From assembly GCA_965200045.1 (NCBI GenBank), contig OZ241330.1, positions 248,001-312,000 of the forward strand: a stretch of DNA of 64,000 bases, written 5' to 3'. Below are positions 9,415-18,478 of this stretch, piece by piece. Both the position numbers and the translations under genes were made by a program. The notes below the pieces were generated by a model. That model saw only the letters and a list, made by a program, of their open reading frames with translations. It was not told the origin of the DNA and made no database searches. Positions within the stretch are counted from its first letter, which is position 1. Each line of letters begins with the position of its first letter. This DNA comes from Bin25 sp026709415 (GTDB lineage Bacteria > Bacteroidota > Bacteroidia > Flavobacteriales > Flavobacteriaceae).

Positions 9415-9639
9415 ATGTTGACCAATCAAGAAATACAACTCATTGAAGATAAAATGAATCGCAGAGGCGTTCGCCAATTGGACGAACTGAGTCACATTGA
9501 AAGGATAAAGTCAACATGGGGCCATGGGGCACTGAGTGAGTTGAAGATGGCATTTAAACATTCTTATTTTTCAAATTCCAAATCGATTCGAATTTTAATA
9601 TCCACAATCCCATTGGACTACCGTCCTAAGATATTATAA
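9415..9639 (+). CDS. Small hypothetical protein, possibly truncated
   Basis: A 74-aa frame begins MLTNQEIQLIEDKMNRRGV. This resembles the start of a larger flavobacterial hypothetical family that begins with a similar LTxxEIxxIexxlxxxGV segment. Those proteins are, from memory, much longer membrane proteins, so this may be a truncated copy with an unrelated tail (STIPLDYRPKIL). No signal peptide or domain is visible. The frame is open upstream to 9373, but the internal ATG at 9415 is a better start. Whether it is expressed is unknown. Confidence 0.35.
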   Translation: MLTNQEIQLIEDKMNRRGVRQLDELSHIERIKSTWGHGALSELKMAFKHSYFSNSKSIRILISTIPLDYRPKIL

Positions 9640-9736
9640 TTTCAGAAATAGACACCAAAAGTTTGAACTATCAATTAAATCCATACTTTTGATTAAAACA
9701 CCAGTTTATGAAGACTCAACAAAAAATACAAACATC

Positions 9737-10096
9737 ATGATCATTCCAATTATAGCCGTTTCAGGAGGGTTTATTGTTGCCATAGTAGCCATCGTAACAG
9801 AACATCATCGCAAAAAAAAGCTGATAGAAAAAGTTCATGATCTTCCAGATCATGAAAAAATTAAAATTCTATCTGACAAGCTCAAAGAGAATCCTTCTTA
9901 CAATGGTAATTTTATTTTAACATTTGGTGCATTACTCATTGGGGCTGGAATCGGTTTGCTAATGGGGGGCTATATTTATTCCACCACGGAATTAATACCC
10001 TATGAATGGCTTGCCTATTTGATTGGGGCATCGATCGTGGGGGGAATCGCATTAGTGCTTGTTTACTTTGCGAGTAAAAGCATAAAAAAAGACTGA
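9737..10096 (+). CDS. Small two-region membrane protein (hypothetical)
   Basis: From ATG 9737 the 119-aa protein has an N-terminal membrane segment (IPIIAVSGGFIVAIVAIV), then a charged linker starting EHHRKKKLIEKVHDLPDHEK. Two further hydrophobic helices follow, around GNFILTFGALLIGAGIGLLM and EWLAYLIGASIVGGIALVLVYF. This layout resembles the small bacteroidete DUF6249-type membrane proteins, but I cannot confirm the family. An in-frame TTG at 9689 would add 16 residues with no obvious role. It is a single gene before trpS. Function unknown. Confidence 0.6.
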   Translation: MIIPIIAVSGGFIVAIVAIVTEHHRKKKLIEKVHDLPDHEKIKILSDKLKENPSYNGNFILTFGALLIGAGIGLLMGGYIYSTTELIPYEWLAYLIGASIVGGIALVLVYFASKSIKKD

Positions 10097-10144
10097 TTCA
10101 GTACATCTTATTTGTTCATTATTCTGTGTTCTTTAATCCTTAAT

Positions 10145-10152
10145 TAGATTTG
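10145..10152 (+). promoter_or_regulatory. Putative -7 promoter element of trpS
   Basis: TAGATTTG matches the Bacteroidota TANNTTTG consensus 48 bases upstream of the trpS ATG. The -33 region is poor. Assignment rests on consensus and position only. Confidence 0.35.
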
Positions 10153-10199
10153 CTTGTTTTTTAATTCTCGAACATTGAGTTTATTTTTTATTCCAGCCA

Positions 10200-11174
10200 A
10201 TGGCTAGAGTACTCACTGGCGTTCAATCGACTGGGATTCCACATTTAGGCAATTTATTGGGAGCCATTATTCCAGCAGTCGACATGTCAAAAAATGATAA
10301 AAATGATTCATTTCTATTCATTGCTGATCTCCATTCATTAACTCAAATAAAAGATGCAGGCCAATTAAAAAAAAATACGCTTTATACAGCGGCTGCATGG
10401 TTGGCATGTGGGTTGGATCCCCAAAAAACGGTGTTTTACCGACAAAGTGACGTCTGTCAAACCACTGAACTTTCATGGTATTTGCAATGTTTTTTCCCTT
10501 ACCAACGGTTGACATTGGCTCATTCTTTTAAAGACAAGTCCGATGCGCTTGAAAATGTCAACGCAGGGTTGTTTAATTACCCATTGTTAATGGCCGCTGA
10601 TATCTTATTATACGATGCCGATATGGTTCCAGTCGGTAAAGACCAAAAACAACACATGGAAATCACTAGGGATGTCGCCAAAAGATTTAATCACCTAATG
10701 GGAAAAACTTTAATCGTGCCAAAAGCTCAAATTCTCGAAGATATCCAAGTGATCCCTGGAACCGATGGACAAAAGATGAGTAAATCCAAAAACAATATCA
10801 TTTCTGTATTTGAAGATACCAAAACGCTTCAAAAACAAGTCATGTCGATTCAAACCGATAGCAAAGGGGTTGATGAGGTAAAAGATCCCTTGAATTGTAA
10901 TGTTTTTAAAATTTATTCTTTAGTAGCTCAAAATCACCAAATCGAAAACTTAAAAACCCGCTATTTAAGTGGAATCATCGGATATGGTGATGCAAAAAAA
11001 CTATTGATTCAAGCTCTTTTATCCCATTTTGAAACCCCCATCAAACGTTTTCACCATTACATGAGCTACCCAGAAAAGATAGAAGATTTATTGTATCAAG
11101 GAGCCCAAAAAGCCCGTAAAGCAGCCAATAAGACCCTTCTTAGGGTTCGTCAAAAATTAGGTTATTACAATTAA
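10200..11174 (+). CDS. trpS: Tryptophan--tRNA ligase
   Basis: This class Ic aminoacyl-tRNA synthetase charges tRNA-Trp. The 324-aa protein has the HIGH-type signature PHLGN (14-18) after TGVQSTG and a perfect KMSKS (192-196) in GTDGQKMSKSKNN. The tryptophan/ATP-pocket segments LAHSFKDK, NYPLLMAADILLYDAD and VPVGKDQKQHMEI are also present. Length is normal for bacterial TrpS. The start ATG gives MARVLTGVQS, as in homologues. It overlaps the convergent gene at 11171 by four bases at their stop codons. Confidence 0.96.
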   Translation: MARVLTGVQSTGIPHLGNLLGAIIPAVDMSKNDKNDSFLFIADLHSLTQIKDAGQLKKNTLYTAAAWLACGLDPQKTVFYRQSDVCQTTELSWYLQCFFPYQRLTLAHSFKDKSDALENVNAGLFNYPLLMAADILLYDADMVPVGKDQKQHMEITRDVAKRFNHLMGKTLIVPKAQILEDIQVIPGTDGQKMSKSKNNIISVFEDTKTLQKQVMSIQTDSKGVDEVKDPLNCNVFKIYSLVAQNHQIENLKTRYLSGIIGYGDAKKLLIQALLSHFETPIKRFHHYMSYPEKIEDLLYQGAQKARKAANKTLLRVRQKLGYYN

Positions 11175-12976
11175 GAGATCGCTATTTTTTTAAAACTTCG
11201 ATAATCGATTCTTGGATATTTTCGTATCAATTCAGAAATCAGAAGGCATTTATCTTTGGCCAGCTTATTTTCTAAACAACATTTTTTTTGCAAGATATAC
11301 CAGTTGTATAATTTAACCTCACGTCCAGTGACTTTGCTCGGCGCAGGAAAATGATTGTGTTTTTGCAGATAAAAAACTAATCGATTGAATATAGTATACC
11401 AATCTTCTCGTTTTACGGTATAGTTGAGTTCCAATACTTCATACTTCATGGAATAAACTTTGCTTTTTAATCCTACATAACCCCCTTTGTAAAATACAAA
11501 TGGATTGGGAGATTTTAATCTTAGATTTGTACTAATGCTGCTGAGGGTAGTCCTTGGTCTATACTGCCTAACAAACTGAGTAATTTGCTTGAGGTTTATG
11601 GGTTCAGAATGTTCTTGTAAATACTGGGTTACTATTTCACGGATGGTCCCCCCTTTAAAATTTTCTAGTTGACCATCCCATTTTTGAAGTGCAAAAACAC
11701 TCGATCTTCCTATCGGAATAAAGCCATGGATTCTTTTTAAACTCGATCGAACTTGTCCTATTTTGAATTGTTTTTGGGGATAAAGTTGATTTAATTCCTC
11801 TTTAATTTCTTGAACATGCGCAGGACGACCGATTGATTCTAACGCTTGGCTACAAAATTCATGATATAACATCAATGAATTTCTTTGAATCACCAATTCT
11901 CCATTATCGATGATGATTTCTTCAAACTCTTTGAGAAACATCCTTTTGACTAACTCACAAATCGTTTGGGATTTAATCAGATTATAGGGTCGAATAAATC
12001 GATCCACAAAAGAGATGAGATCTATTTTTTTATCGACGGGATGTCTTTTTGTTACTTCATGATGTAGGGCATCGAACATTGAAGTAAAATCGACACATTG
12101 AACTATCAAATTCTGAATCAAATAAATATTTTTCCAATTATGACGTTTTCTTGATTTAGAAGCCCGAAACTTAAAAACATCGTAAAATTCACCTACCATT
12201 TCCACTTTGTGACTTAAACAATATCCTAAAATGGCTTGAATAAAATGGTGACTGTACTTAGTACCGTTTTTTTGATTGATTTTAAAATACTGTTTTGGAG
12301 CCAATTCAATCATTGAGGCGTCCGTATCAACACCATATTTTGATTCAAAATCTTCTTCTAGTTTTTTTAGTACGGACAAACCATTTTTTAAATTTTCTTG
12401 AAAACTGAGCTTTATCTGTCGCACTCTTTCTCTTGTCAAGTTGAATTTATTGGTTAATTCATCCAGAGGAATGTTTCTTGTTCCAGAATAAATTTCAAAT
12501 GCGTTTAAATACACCTGTTGTTTAATTGTATCAAATAACAGTTTATTATTCAATAGGTATTCTACAATTTTAAAGACCGAATCTGTTAATAAGAGTTCAA
12601 GTGGGAAGTCATGATTTTTAAATGCTAAGCACAAAATGAATTTGTTTCTGTGAGCCTTGATAAGTTCTTGATCTTTAAGTCTATAAACCCAAGTTAAAAA
12701 CTGCTCATACGATTCTAAAAATGATATTAGTTTTGGAGCCGTACTCTTTCCGACATTTTTAATTGAACTGATCTTTAGGCGTTCCGATGGAAGGCAACAA
12801 TAAATTATATTTCTAACTGAAAAATCGTTTCCGACGATGTTTTCAAATGCATTTTGGGCTCTTTTATCCAACTTGTTTAATTGAAATTGAATGTAATACT
12901 GCAGGACTTGCTCCTGCAATTGATTCAATTCAAGCGTCAGCAATTCAACTGAAGATAGTTTTTTTTGTTTTTTCAT
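11171..12976 (-). CDS. Multi-HTH DNA-binding protein with sigma-70 region 4-like and helicase-associated-like segments
   Basis: I do not recognise this 601-aa protein as a named family. Visible parts, in order, are: a helix-hairpin-helix-like piece SIKNVGKSTAPKLISFL (about 73-89), as in the RNA polymerase alpha C-terminal domain; a sigma-70 region 4-like HTH, LTNKFNLTRERVRQIKLSF (about 174-192); a central helical region; a HARE-HTH-like winged helix, ALESIGRPAHVQEIKEELN to IPIGRSSVFALQKW (about 385-440); a second winged-helix-like repeat, GTIREIVTQYLQEHSEPINL to YKGGYVGLKSK; and a C-terminal segment, FPAPSKVTGREVKLYNWYILQKK, like the helicase-associated domain of large helicases. No helicase or nuclease motif is present. 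It is likely a cytoplasmic DNA-binding or transcription-associated protein. The gene stands alone and converges on trpS. Confidence 0.7.
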   Translation of the reverse strand: MKKQKKLSSVELLTLELNQLQEQVLQYYIQFQLNKLDKRAQNAFENIVGNDFSVRNIIYCCLPSERLKISSIKNVGKSTAPKLISFLESYEQFLTWVYRLKDQELIKAHRNKFILCLAFKNHDFPLELLLTDSVFKIVEYLLNNKLLFDTIKQQVYLNAFEIYSGTRNIPLDELTNKFNLTRERVRQIKLSFQENLKNGLSVLKKLEEDFESKYGVDTDASMIELAPKQYFKINQKNGTKYSHHFIQAILGYCLSHKVEMVGEFYDVFKFRASKSRKRHNWKNIYLIQNLIVQCVDFTSMFDALHHEVTKRHPVDKKIDLISFVDRFIRPYNLIKSQTICELVKRMFLKEFEEIIIDNGELVIQRNSLMLYHEFCSQALESIGRPAHVQEIKEELNQLYPQKQFKIGQVRSSLKRIHGFIPIGRSSVFALQKWDGQLENFKGGTIREIVTQYLQEHSEPINLKQITQFVRQYRPRTTLSSISTNLRLKSPNPFVFYKGGYVGLKSKVYSMKYEVLELNYTVKREDWYTIFNRLVFYLQKHNHFPAPSKVTGREVKLYNWYILQKKCCLENKLAKDKCLLISELIRKYPRIDYRSFKKIAIS

Positions 12977-13316
12977 TTAGCGGTTAAAAAAAGCTAGAGT
13001 AAAAGTGAAAGTCTTTTTTATGGGATAATATTAACGCACGATGGCTGCGTGATTTGATTCAAATGTAACTCAAACCTTTAGTAAATATTACATAAATAAA
13101 TTATTTAACATTTTATTAACATAATTGATTTAATCATTGTTTTTAGCTCTTACATTTTCATATATTACAACACCCTGATTCGTAAAGTATAAGGGGACGT
13201 TAGATCACTTTGTGAAATGATGTCAGCAAAATGATACGATTTATAAATAATCCTAAGACAAGAATGTAATCAAAAAAAATGGTTTGAATCAATCGCTGCA
13301 GATGACGGTGAAAATG
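12977..13316. other. Intergenic region upstream of the 601-aa regulator
   Basis: This stretch separates the regulator start (12976) from the RNase E/G stop (13317). It is very AT-rich, with runs such as AAATAAATTATTTAAC near 13090-13105, and should hold the regulator promoter. I see no ORF, RNA gene or clear hairpin. Confidence 0.4.
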
Positions 13317-14867
13317 TCAGGCAGTCAATTCGATTTGATTTCTATCATAGAATTTAAAATCTAAATATTGAAACCGTTCCCTAGCTATGATTGTGATCCA
13401 TTTTCCAAATTGAAAAAACCATTTGATCCTCAATGATGGAAACCCTTTTTTTAAATAGGCAGCCACTATGGGATCAACGTGTAGATAAATTGGTTTGCTT
13501 TGATTAAATGGATTATCCACCACTTTTTTTAATGCTTGAGAAATGTCCCTGATGATTAAAACTGGAGCCATGACTCTATTTTGAGAAATTTCACTTGATG
13601 TATAGTCTAAGGATTTGTGGACTCTGATTCGTTGGCGTGAAATTTGAACCAAACCTAGCTTGGTGGGGGGATAAATCCGATGCTTAGCGCTATCGTTTTT
13701 CATTTCTTGATTTAGCTTTTCAATGAGCTGATTGCGCTCTGATATTTTTTTTAAATCGATAAAGTCAATGATGATGATTCCTCCTAAATCGCGTAACCGT
13801 ATTTGTCGAGCAATTTCTTCGGTGGCCATCATATTGACTCCAAATGCGGTTTCGGATTCACTATTGGATTTATTATAATGTCTCCCACTATTAACATCAA
13901 TGACATGAAGTGCTTCGGTGGATTCAATGGTTAAATACCCTCCATTTTTGGTATTGACTGTTTTTCCAAAAACAGAATTTATTTGCTTATCGATTTTGAA
14001 ATATTCAAAGATAGGGCTGGGTTTGTGATGATATTTTAGTATCTGTTTTTTTTGAGGAACTATTGTTTTGAGATAACTTGAAATCATTTCATAATGGGCA
14101 ATATCATCAACCCAAATCGAAGAAAACTCATCATTATATCGATCTCGAATAATAGCCAAAGTTTTGTCAATTTCACTGATCAACCTTTCAGGTTGACCAT
14201 TGTTTTTTTTGATCTTATTGACCAACAACTTCCAACGTTCTATACAGATATTCAAATCTTGTTCAATGTTCTGATGAGATTGTCCCATGGCACTAGTTCT
14301 TACGATGACACCAAAGTTTTTAGGTTTGATTTGAAGCAAAAACTTAGTGAGCTTATTTTTATCAGCACGAGATCTGATTTTTTGTGAAAAAGATATTCGA
14401 TTAGATACAGGTAATAAAACAACATATCGACCAGCAATGGAAATTTCTCCTGAAAGACGAGGCCCCTTGGAAGAAATCGGTTCTTTAGTCACCTGAACGA
14501 GCACCCGATCAGAATTATTGATCACCTCAGAGATATTTCCTTCCTTTTTGAGGGTTTTATTCAGTTTTGGAAAATGCAATCCACTTTTCCATTTTTTTTT
14601 GGTGGTCAGTTGTTTGACAAAATGATTATAACTTGGAAATTCCATTCCCAAATCACGATAGGGTAAAAAACCTGTTTTGGGTTGATTTAGTTCTATGAAT
14701 GCCGCATTTAAACCACTAGCCACCTTTGTGACGTGCCCAATAAAAATGTCATTAACACAAATCGAATATTCATCTTCTTCCCGATGCAATTCGACAAGTT
14801 TACCATCTTCTAAAAGGGCAATTTCTTGATTAGAAGATTTTGATCGAATAAATAGTTCTTTTTTCAA
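13317..14867 (-). CDS. rng: Ribonuclease E/G family endoribonuclease
   Basis: RNase E/G cleaves single-stranded RNA in mRNA turnover and rRNA processing. The 516-aa protein is RNase G-sized, with no long C-terminal scaffold. It starts with KKELFIRSKSSNQEIALLEDG and then has an S1-like domain (DIFIGHVTKVASGLNAAFI, GFLPYRD). The catalytic segment LHVIDVNSGR and the second acidic motif IIIIDFIDLKK supply the two metal-binding aspartates, followed by GLVQISRQRIR. Neighbours (a tiny basic protein and HU upstream, then divergent mutY) match a common flavobacterial arrangement. Confidence 0.93.
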   Translation of the reverse strand: MKKELFIRSKSSNQEIALLEDGKLVELHREEDEYSICVNDIFIGHVTKVASGLNAAFIELNQPKTGFLPYRDLGMEFPSYNHFVKQLTTKKKWKSGLHFPKLNKTLKKEGNISEVINNSDRVLVQVTKEPISSKGPRLSGEISIAGRYVVLLPVSNRISFSQKIRSRADKNKLTKFLLQIKPKNFGVIVRTSAMGQSHQNIEQDLNICIERWKLLVNKIKKNNGQPERLISEIDKTLAIIRDRYNDEFSSIWVDDIAHYEMISSYLKTIVPQKKQILKYHHKPSPIFEYFKIDKQINSVFGKTVNTKNGGYLTIESTEALHVIDVNSGRHYNKSNSESETAFGVNMMATEEIARQIRLRDLGGIIIIDFIDLKKISERNQLIEKLNQEMKNDSAKHRIYPPTKLGLVQISRQRIRVHKSLDYTSSEISQNRVMAPVLIIRDISQALKKVVDNPFNQSKPIYLHVDPIVAAYLKKGFPSLRIKWFFQFGKWITIIARERFQYLDFKFYDRNQIELTA

Positions 14868-15026
14868 AACATTAAATTCTTAAGTCAAAACAATTAATTG
14901 TTTTGATGAATCAAGAAAAATAGAATCCACCGTCTCGGTCAATTGGCATCAGTTAGGCTAATTATGGGAAAATGATTGGGTAATATGCATATATCAAATT
15001 AAACGAGACTAATTTGAATTCCCATA

Positions 15027-15119
15027 TTATTTCTTCTTTTTATGCCGGTTGGCTCTTCTCCTTTTTTTTCGCTTGTGCGTTGCCACTTTATGACGCTTTC
15101 TCTTCTTACCGCTTGGCAT
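15027..15119 (-). CDS. 30-aa Lys/Arg-rich conserved-type small protein
   Basis: The frame ATG 15119 to TAA 15027 encodes MPSGKKRKRHKVATHKRKKR followed by RRANRHKKKK. The product is almost entirely basic, with no hydrophobic core. I recall near-identical tiny proteins annotated as hypothetical beside HU and RNase E/G in flavobacteria, so it is likely a real gene. Its composition suggests binding to rRNA or ribosomes, which is inference. It lies 17 bases downstream of HU on the same strand and probably shares its transcript. Confidence 0.75.
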   Translation of the reverse strand: MPSGKKRKRHKVATHKRKKRRRANRHKKKK

Positions 15120-15136
15120 AGACTACAAAATTTGAA

Positions 15137-15430
15137 TTAAAGTGTGTGTTTTAATTTAGATTGAACCCCTAGAGAAAAAACTCTAGCTGGTTTGAATGTT
15201 GGGACATGTCTTTCAGGGATGAGTACAGGTTCTTTTTTGGTGATGTTTCTTCCAATTTTAGAAGCTTTTTTTTTGACAACAAAACTTCCAAATCCTCGCA
15301 AATAAACATTTTCTCCTTGTTCCATTGAACCTATGATCTCAGACATAAATTTTTCGATAATTATTTTTACATCGACTTTATCAACGCCTAAATCTCTCGA
15401 TATGTTGGTTACAATGTCAATTTTTGTCAT
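15137..15430 (-). CDS. HU-family DNA-binding protein
   Basis: This 97-aa nucleoid protein bends DNA as a dimer. It begins MTKIDIVTNISRDLGV, then has the dimer core and GFGSFVVKKKASKIGRNITK, leading into the beta-arm VLIPERHVPTFKPA, where the conserved proline inserts into DNA. Length and the GFGSF motif are standard for HU/IHF. It leads a minus-strand cluster with the 30-aa basic protein and RNase E/G, and is divergent from mutY. Confidence 0.94.
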   Translation of the reverse strand: MTKIDIVTNISRDLGVDKVDVKIIIEKFMSEIIGSMEQGENVYLRGFGSFVVKKKASKIGRNITKKEPVLIPERHVPTFKPARVFSLGVQSKLKHTL

Positions 15431-15451
15431 ATTCTAACTTTCAATGGAAGG

Positions 15452-15459
15452 CAAATATA
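15452..15459 (-). promoter_or_regulatory. Putative -7 promoter element of the HU gene
   Basis: On the minus strand TATATTTG (15459-15452) is a perfect TANNTTTG element 22 bases upstream of the HU ATG. A TTTG lies about 23 bases upstream of it, slightly more than the usual 19, and may be the -33 box. Confidence 0.5.
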
Positions 15460-15508
15460 AATAAATAGCAAAAGTGATGTGTCAAATTTTGATGGTTGAA
15501 ATCGTGTA

Positions 15509-16564
15509 ATGGAAGCTCATGTGTGTTTTACCGAAAAGTTAATTCATTGGTATAAACTCAATTATCGAGATTTACCTTGGCGAAAAAACTCCAATCCCTA
15601 TTTGATTTGGGTCTCTGAAATCATACTACAACAAACTCAAGTTCTACAAGGCACCCCTTTCTATGAAAAATTCGTCAATCGTTTTCCAACGATTGAAAAA
15701 CTAGCCGAAGCATCTCAACAAGATGTATTGGCGGTATGGCAAGGATTAGGATATTATCAGCGGGCTATCAATCTTCATAAAGCAGCCCAAATCATTTCGA
15801 ATACCCATAGCGGCATATTCCCTTCTATCTATGAACAGCTCATTGAACTTCCGGGTATAGGAGATTACACAGCTAGCGCCATTTTATCCATTTGCTTTCA
15901 AAAACCCTTTGGAGTTGTCGATGGAAACGTATACCGATTTTTTGCAAGATACTTTGGAATCGATATTCCACTAGGTAGTTCGCTGGCCTTTAAAACTTTT
16001 AAAGACTTATCCAATCGATATCTCGATTCAGGTTCCCCCGGTTTATACAATCAAGCCATCATGGAATATGGAGCTTTGGTTTGTACCTATCAAAATCCAA
16101 AGTGTCTTAGCTGTATCTTTCAAGAGAAATGCTATGCATTTAATCAAAATAAAATCCATCAATTACCAGTAAAAAAATCCAAAAAGACCATTAGAAATCG
16201 GTTTTTAAATTATCTCGTCATCAAGACGCCTCAAGGACAATATGTTCTTGAAAAAAGAAAACCCAATGATATTTGGCCGAGTTTATATCAATTTCCGTTG
16301 ATAGAATCAAATTCAGAACTGAAAGAAGTTCACCAACTCGTTTCTGAAATGGGATCCTTGGAATCTTCCATTACCCAGGGGACGATCATTGAAAAATGGA
16401 ATCAAAATCCAATCGTTCAACTATTGAGTCATCAAAGATTATTCATTACATTTTGGATTCTTAAGAATCTAAATAAAACTTTTGAAAAGACCTATTGGAT
16501 TAAACAATTATCAGCGAAACCCTTTCCGATGGTTTTAAGTAACTTCGTGAAAAAGTTCTTTTGA
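15509..16564 (+). CDS. mutY: A/G-specific adenine glycosylase
   Basis: MutY removes adenine mispaired with 8-oxoguanine. The 351-aa protein shows SEIILQQTQV with catalytic E37, the helix-hairpin-helix LPGIGDYTASAI and the catalytic aspartate in GVVDGNVYRF (D138). A 4Fe-4S cluster motif of C192-X6-C199-X2-C202-X5-C208 follows, then a C-terminal NUDIX-like domain. All key residues are present. In many flavobacteria ssb follows mutY before gldE. Here gldE follows directly after 76 bases. Confidence 0.96.
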   Translation: MEAHVCFTEKLIHWYKLNYRDLPWRKNSNPYLIWVSEIILQQTQVLQGTPFYEKFVNRFPTIEKLAEASQQDVLAVWQGLGYYQRAINLHKAAQIISNTHSGIFPSIYEQLIELPGIGDYTASAILSICFQKPFGVVDGNVYRFFARYFGIDIPLGSSLAFKTFKDLSNRYLDSGSPGLYNQAIMEYGALVCTYQNPKCLSCIFQEKCYAFNQNKIHQLPVKKSKKTIRNRFLNYLVIKTPQGQYVLEKRKPNDIWPSLYQFPLIESNSELKEVHQLVSEMGSLESSITQGTIIEKWNQNPIVQLLSHQRLFITFWILKNLNKTFEKTYWIKQLSAKPFPMVLSNFVKKFF

Positions 16565-16640
16565 AGACTTTATAATCCTTGATATTATGGAGTCCTCACA
16601 TTTTCTTCACCATATTCAGAGTTGAATTTAGCTTAACCCC

Positions 16641-17912
16641 TTGACAGAATTTCCAGTTTTTGCCCCGATTGTTACGTTTGTTTTATTGATTTGTACTGGT
16701 TTGATCTCTGGATCTGAAGTAGCTTTTTTTTCGTTGAATATTAAACTCATTGAACAACAACACAAAAATCAAAAATTTGTTGGACGACTAAAAAGATTGT
16801 TGTCCAACCCTCGAAAACTACTCGCTACGATCTTAATTACTAATAACTTTTTTAACATTGGTATTGTATTACTGTTTGCTTATATGTTTCAGTTTGTTAA
16901 TCTAGTTGGTTTAGTCCCCGTATTAGCATTTCTTATTGAAGTGGTCATCATCACTGGATTCTTAATGATTTTCGCTGAAATCCTTCCAAAAACCTTCGCC
17001 AACCGCAATCCATTACTCTTTGCAAGATTTATGTTGATTCCCTTGGATTTTATTGATCGTTATGTCGTTTACGCGATTTCAAAACCCATGAGTTTATTTG
17101 GTGCTTATTTTGAGCAAAAGTTCGGGAATCGAAAACGAACTTTTTCATTAGATAAAGTTTCAGAAGCACTAGCGTTAACGCGAGATGAAGAAACTTCTGA
17201 AGAGGAACAAAAAATTTTAAAAGGAATCTTGAATTTCGGGAATATCGAAGCCAAACAAATCATGTGTCCAAGAGCCGAAATATCCTCTATAGATTGGGAT
17301 ATGTCAACCTCACAGGTCATTGAGCAAATTACCAATAGTAACTATTCCCGAATTCCAATACATGAAGAAAATCTCGATGAAATTAAAGGGATTCTCTATA
17401 TCAAGGATTTACTCCCCCATATCAATGAACCAAATTTTAATTGGCAAGAGGTGTTGAGAACCCCTTACTATGTCCCTGAAAATAAAAAATTAGATGATCT
17501 TCTGATCAGCTTTAAAAAAGAAAAAATTCATATGGCCATTTTAGTGGACGAATATGGCGGCACTTCTGGTTTAATTACCCTTGAAGATATTTTAGAACAA
17601 GTGGTGGGGGACATTCAAGATGAACATGATGAAAAAATAAAATTGCAATACAAAAAGATCGATGAAACCAACTATCAATTTGATGCCAAAATCAATTTGA
17701 TGGACTTTTTTAAAGTCATTGGAGCTAAAAGAATGAGCGTATTTAAAACCGTCATTGGAGATGCGGAATCCCTTGGAGGATTAATCTTAGAAATCAATAA
17801 AGAATTTCCTTTAGTTGGCACCGAAATTGAATTCAAACAGTATCGATTCACTATCGAAAAAATAGTCGATAATCGAATCTCACAAGTGGGTATCAGCATC
17901 CCACTCCATTAG
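16641..17912 (+). CDS. gldE: Gliding motility-associated membrane protein GldE (CNNM/CBS/CorC type)
   Basis: GldE is a CorC/hemolysin-like membrane protein that supports GldD function in flavobacteria. The 423-aa product has an N-terminal DUF21/CNNM membrane domain (FVLLICTGLISGSEVAFFSLN and further hydrophobic helices to about 150). A CBS pair follows (IMCPRAEISSID and HMAILVDEYGGTSGLITLEDILEQVVGDI), then a C-terminal CorC_HlyC domain (FDAKINLMDFF, ESLGGLILE). The start is TTG 16641 (MTEFPVFAPI), because no ATG lies upstream in frame. It is followed by gldD after five bases. Confidence 0.92.
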   Translation: MTEFPVFAPIVTFVLLICTGLISGSEVAFFSLNIKLIEQQHKNQKFVGRLKRLLSNPRKLLATILITNNFFNIGIVLLFAYMFQFVNLVGLVPVLAFLIEVVIITGFLMIFAEILPKTFANRNPLLFARFMLIPLDFIDRYVVYAISKPMSLFGAYFEQKFGNRKRTFSLDKVSEALALTRDEETSEEEQKILKGILNFGNIEAKQIMCPRAEISSIDWDMSTSQVIEQITNSNYSRIPIHEENLDEIKGILYIKDLLPHINEPNFNWQEVLRTPYYVPENKKLDDLLISFKKEKIHMAILVDEYGGTSGLITLEDILEQVVGDIQDEHDEKIKLQYKKIDETNYQFDAKINLMDFFKVIGAKRMSVFKTVIGDAESLGGLILEINKEFPLVGTEIEFKQYRFTIEKIVDNRISQVGISIPLH

Positions 17913-17917
17913 CTTCA

Positions 17918-18478
17918 ATGATGCTATTCATTAGGTTCGTTGGACTCGCTGTATTATTTGTTTTTTTTATCGATTGTAAGCAATCAAGATTTCCTAAACC
18001 AAAAGGGTATTTAGCCTTAGAATACCCCATACCTGTCTACCATTCATTTGATGGATCTCCGAATTATTCTTTTGATTACAATGCCATTGCCCAACCCATT
18101 GTATCATCTTTTGAATCATTACAAGTCTACTATCCATTGATGAAAGCCACTATTTATATCAATTACAGAAAAGTTGAAAACAACCTTGATTCCTTGTTAC
18201 ACGATGCCTATTTAATCCCCTATCGTCATGTGAGTAAAGCGGAAGAGATTCCTGAAAAGGTATTCATTAATCACGACCAAAGGGTGTACGGTCAACTATT
18301 TAGTGTTATCGGTAATGCCGCTTCCCAACAACAGTTTTTTCTCACCGATAGCACGCATCATTTCATATTGGGAAGCCTTTACTTTTACGCCCTTCCCAAC
18401 TATGACTCCATATATCCGGCCATCAAGTATATTGAGAGCGATATCATGAGAATGATGGCATCATTCCAATGGAATTAA
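17918..18478 (+). CDS. gldD: Gliding motility lipoprotein GldD
   Basis: GldD is a lipoprotein required for gliding. The 186-aa product has a lipobox at FVFFIDC (C20). The family signature FPKPKGYLALEYPIPVY follows, then YINYRKVENNLDSLLHDAY and a C-terminal LYFYALPNYDS block. It lies five bases after gldE, as usual. Its last 18 bases overlap the 3' end of the convergent HMA gene. A second ATG one codon in is equally possible. Confidence 0.94.
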   Translation: MMLFIRFVGLAVLFVFFIDCKQSRFPKPKGYLALEYPIPVYHSFDGSPNYSFDYNAIAQPIVSSFESLQVYYPLMKATIYINYRKVENNLDSLLHDAYLIPYRHVSKAEEIPEKVFINHDQRVYGQLFSVIGNAASQQQFFLTDSTHHFILGSLYFYALPNYDSIYPAIKYIESDIMRMMASFQWN

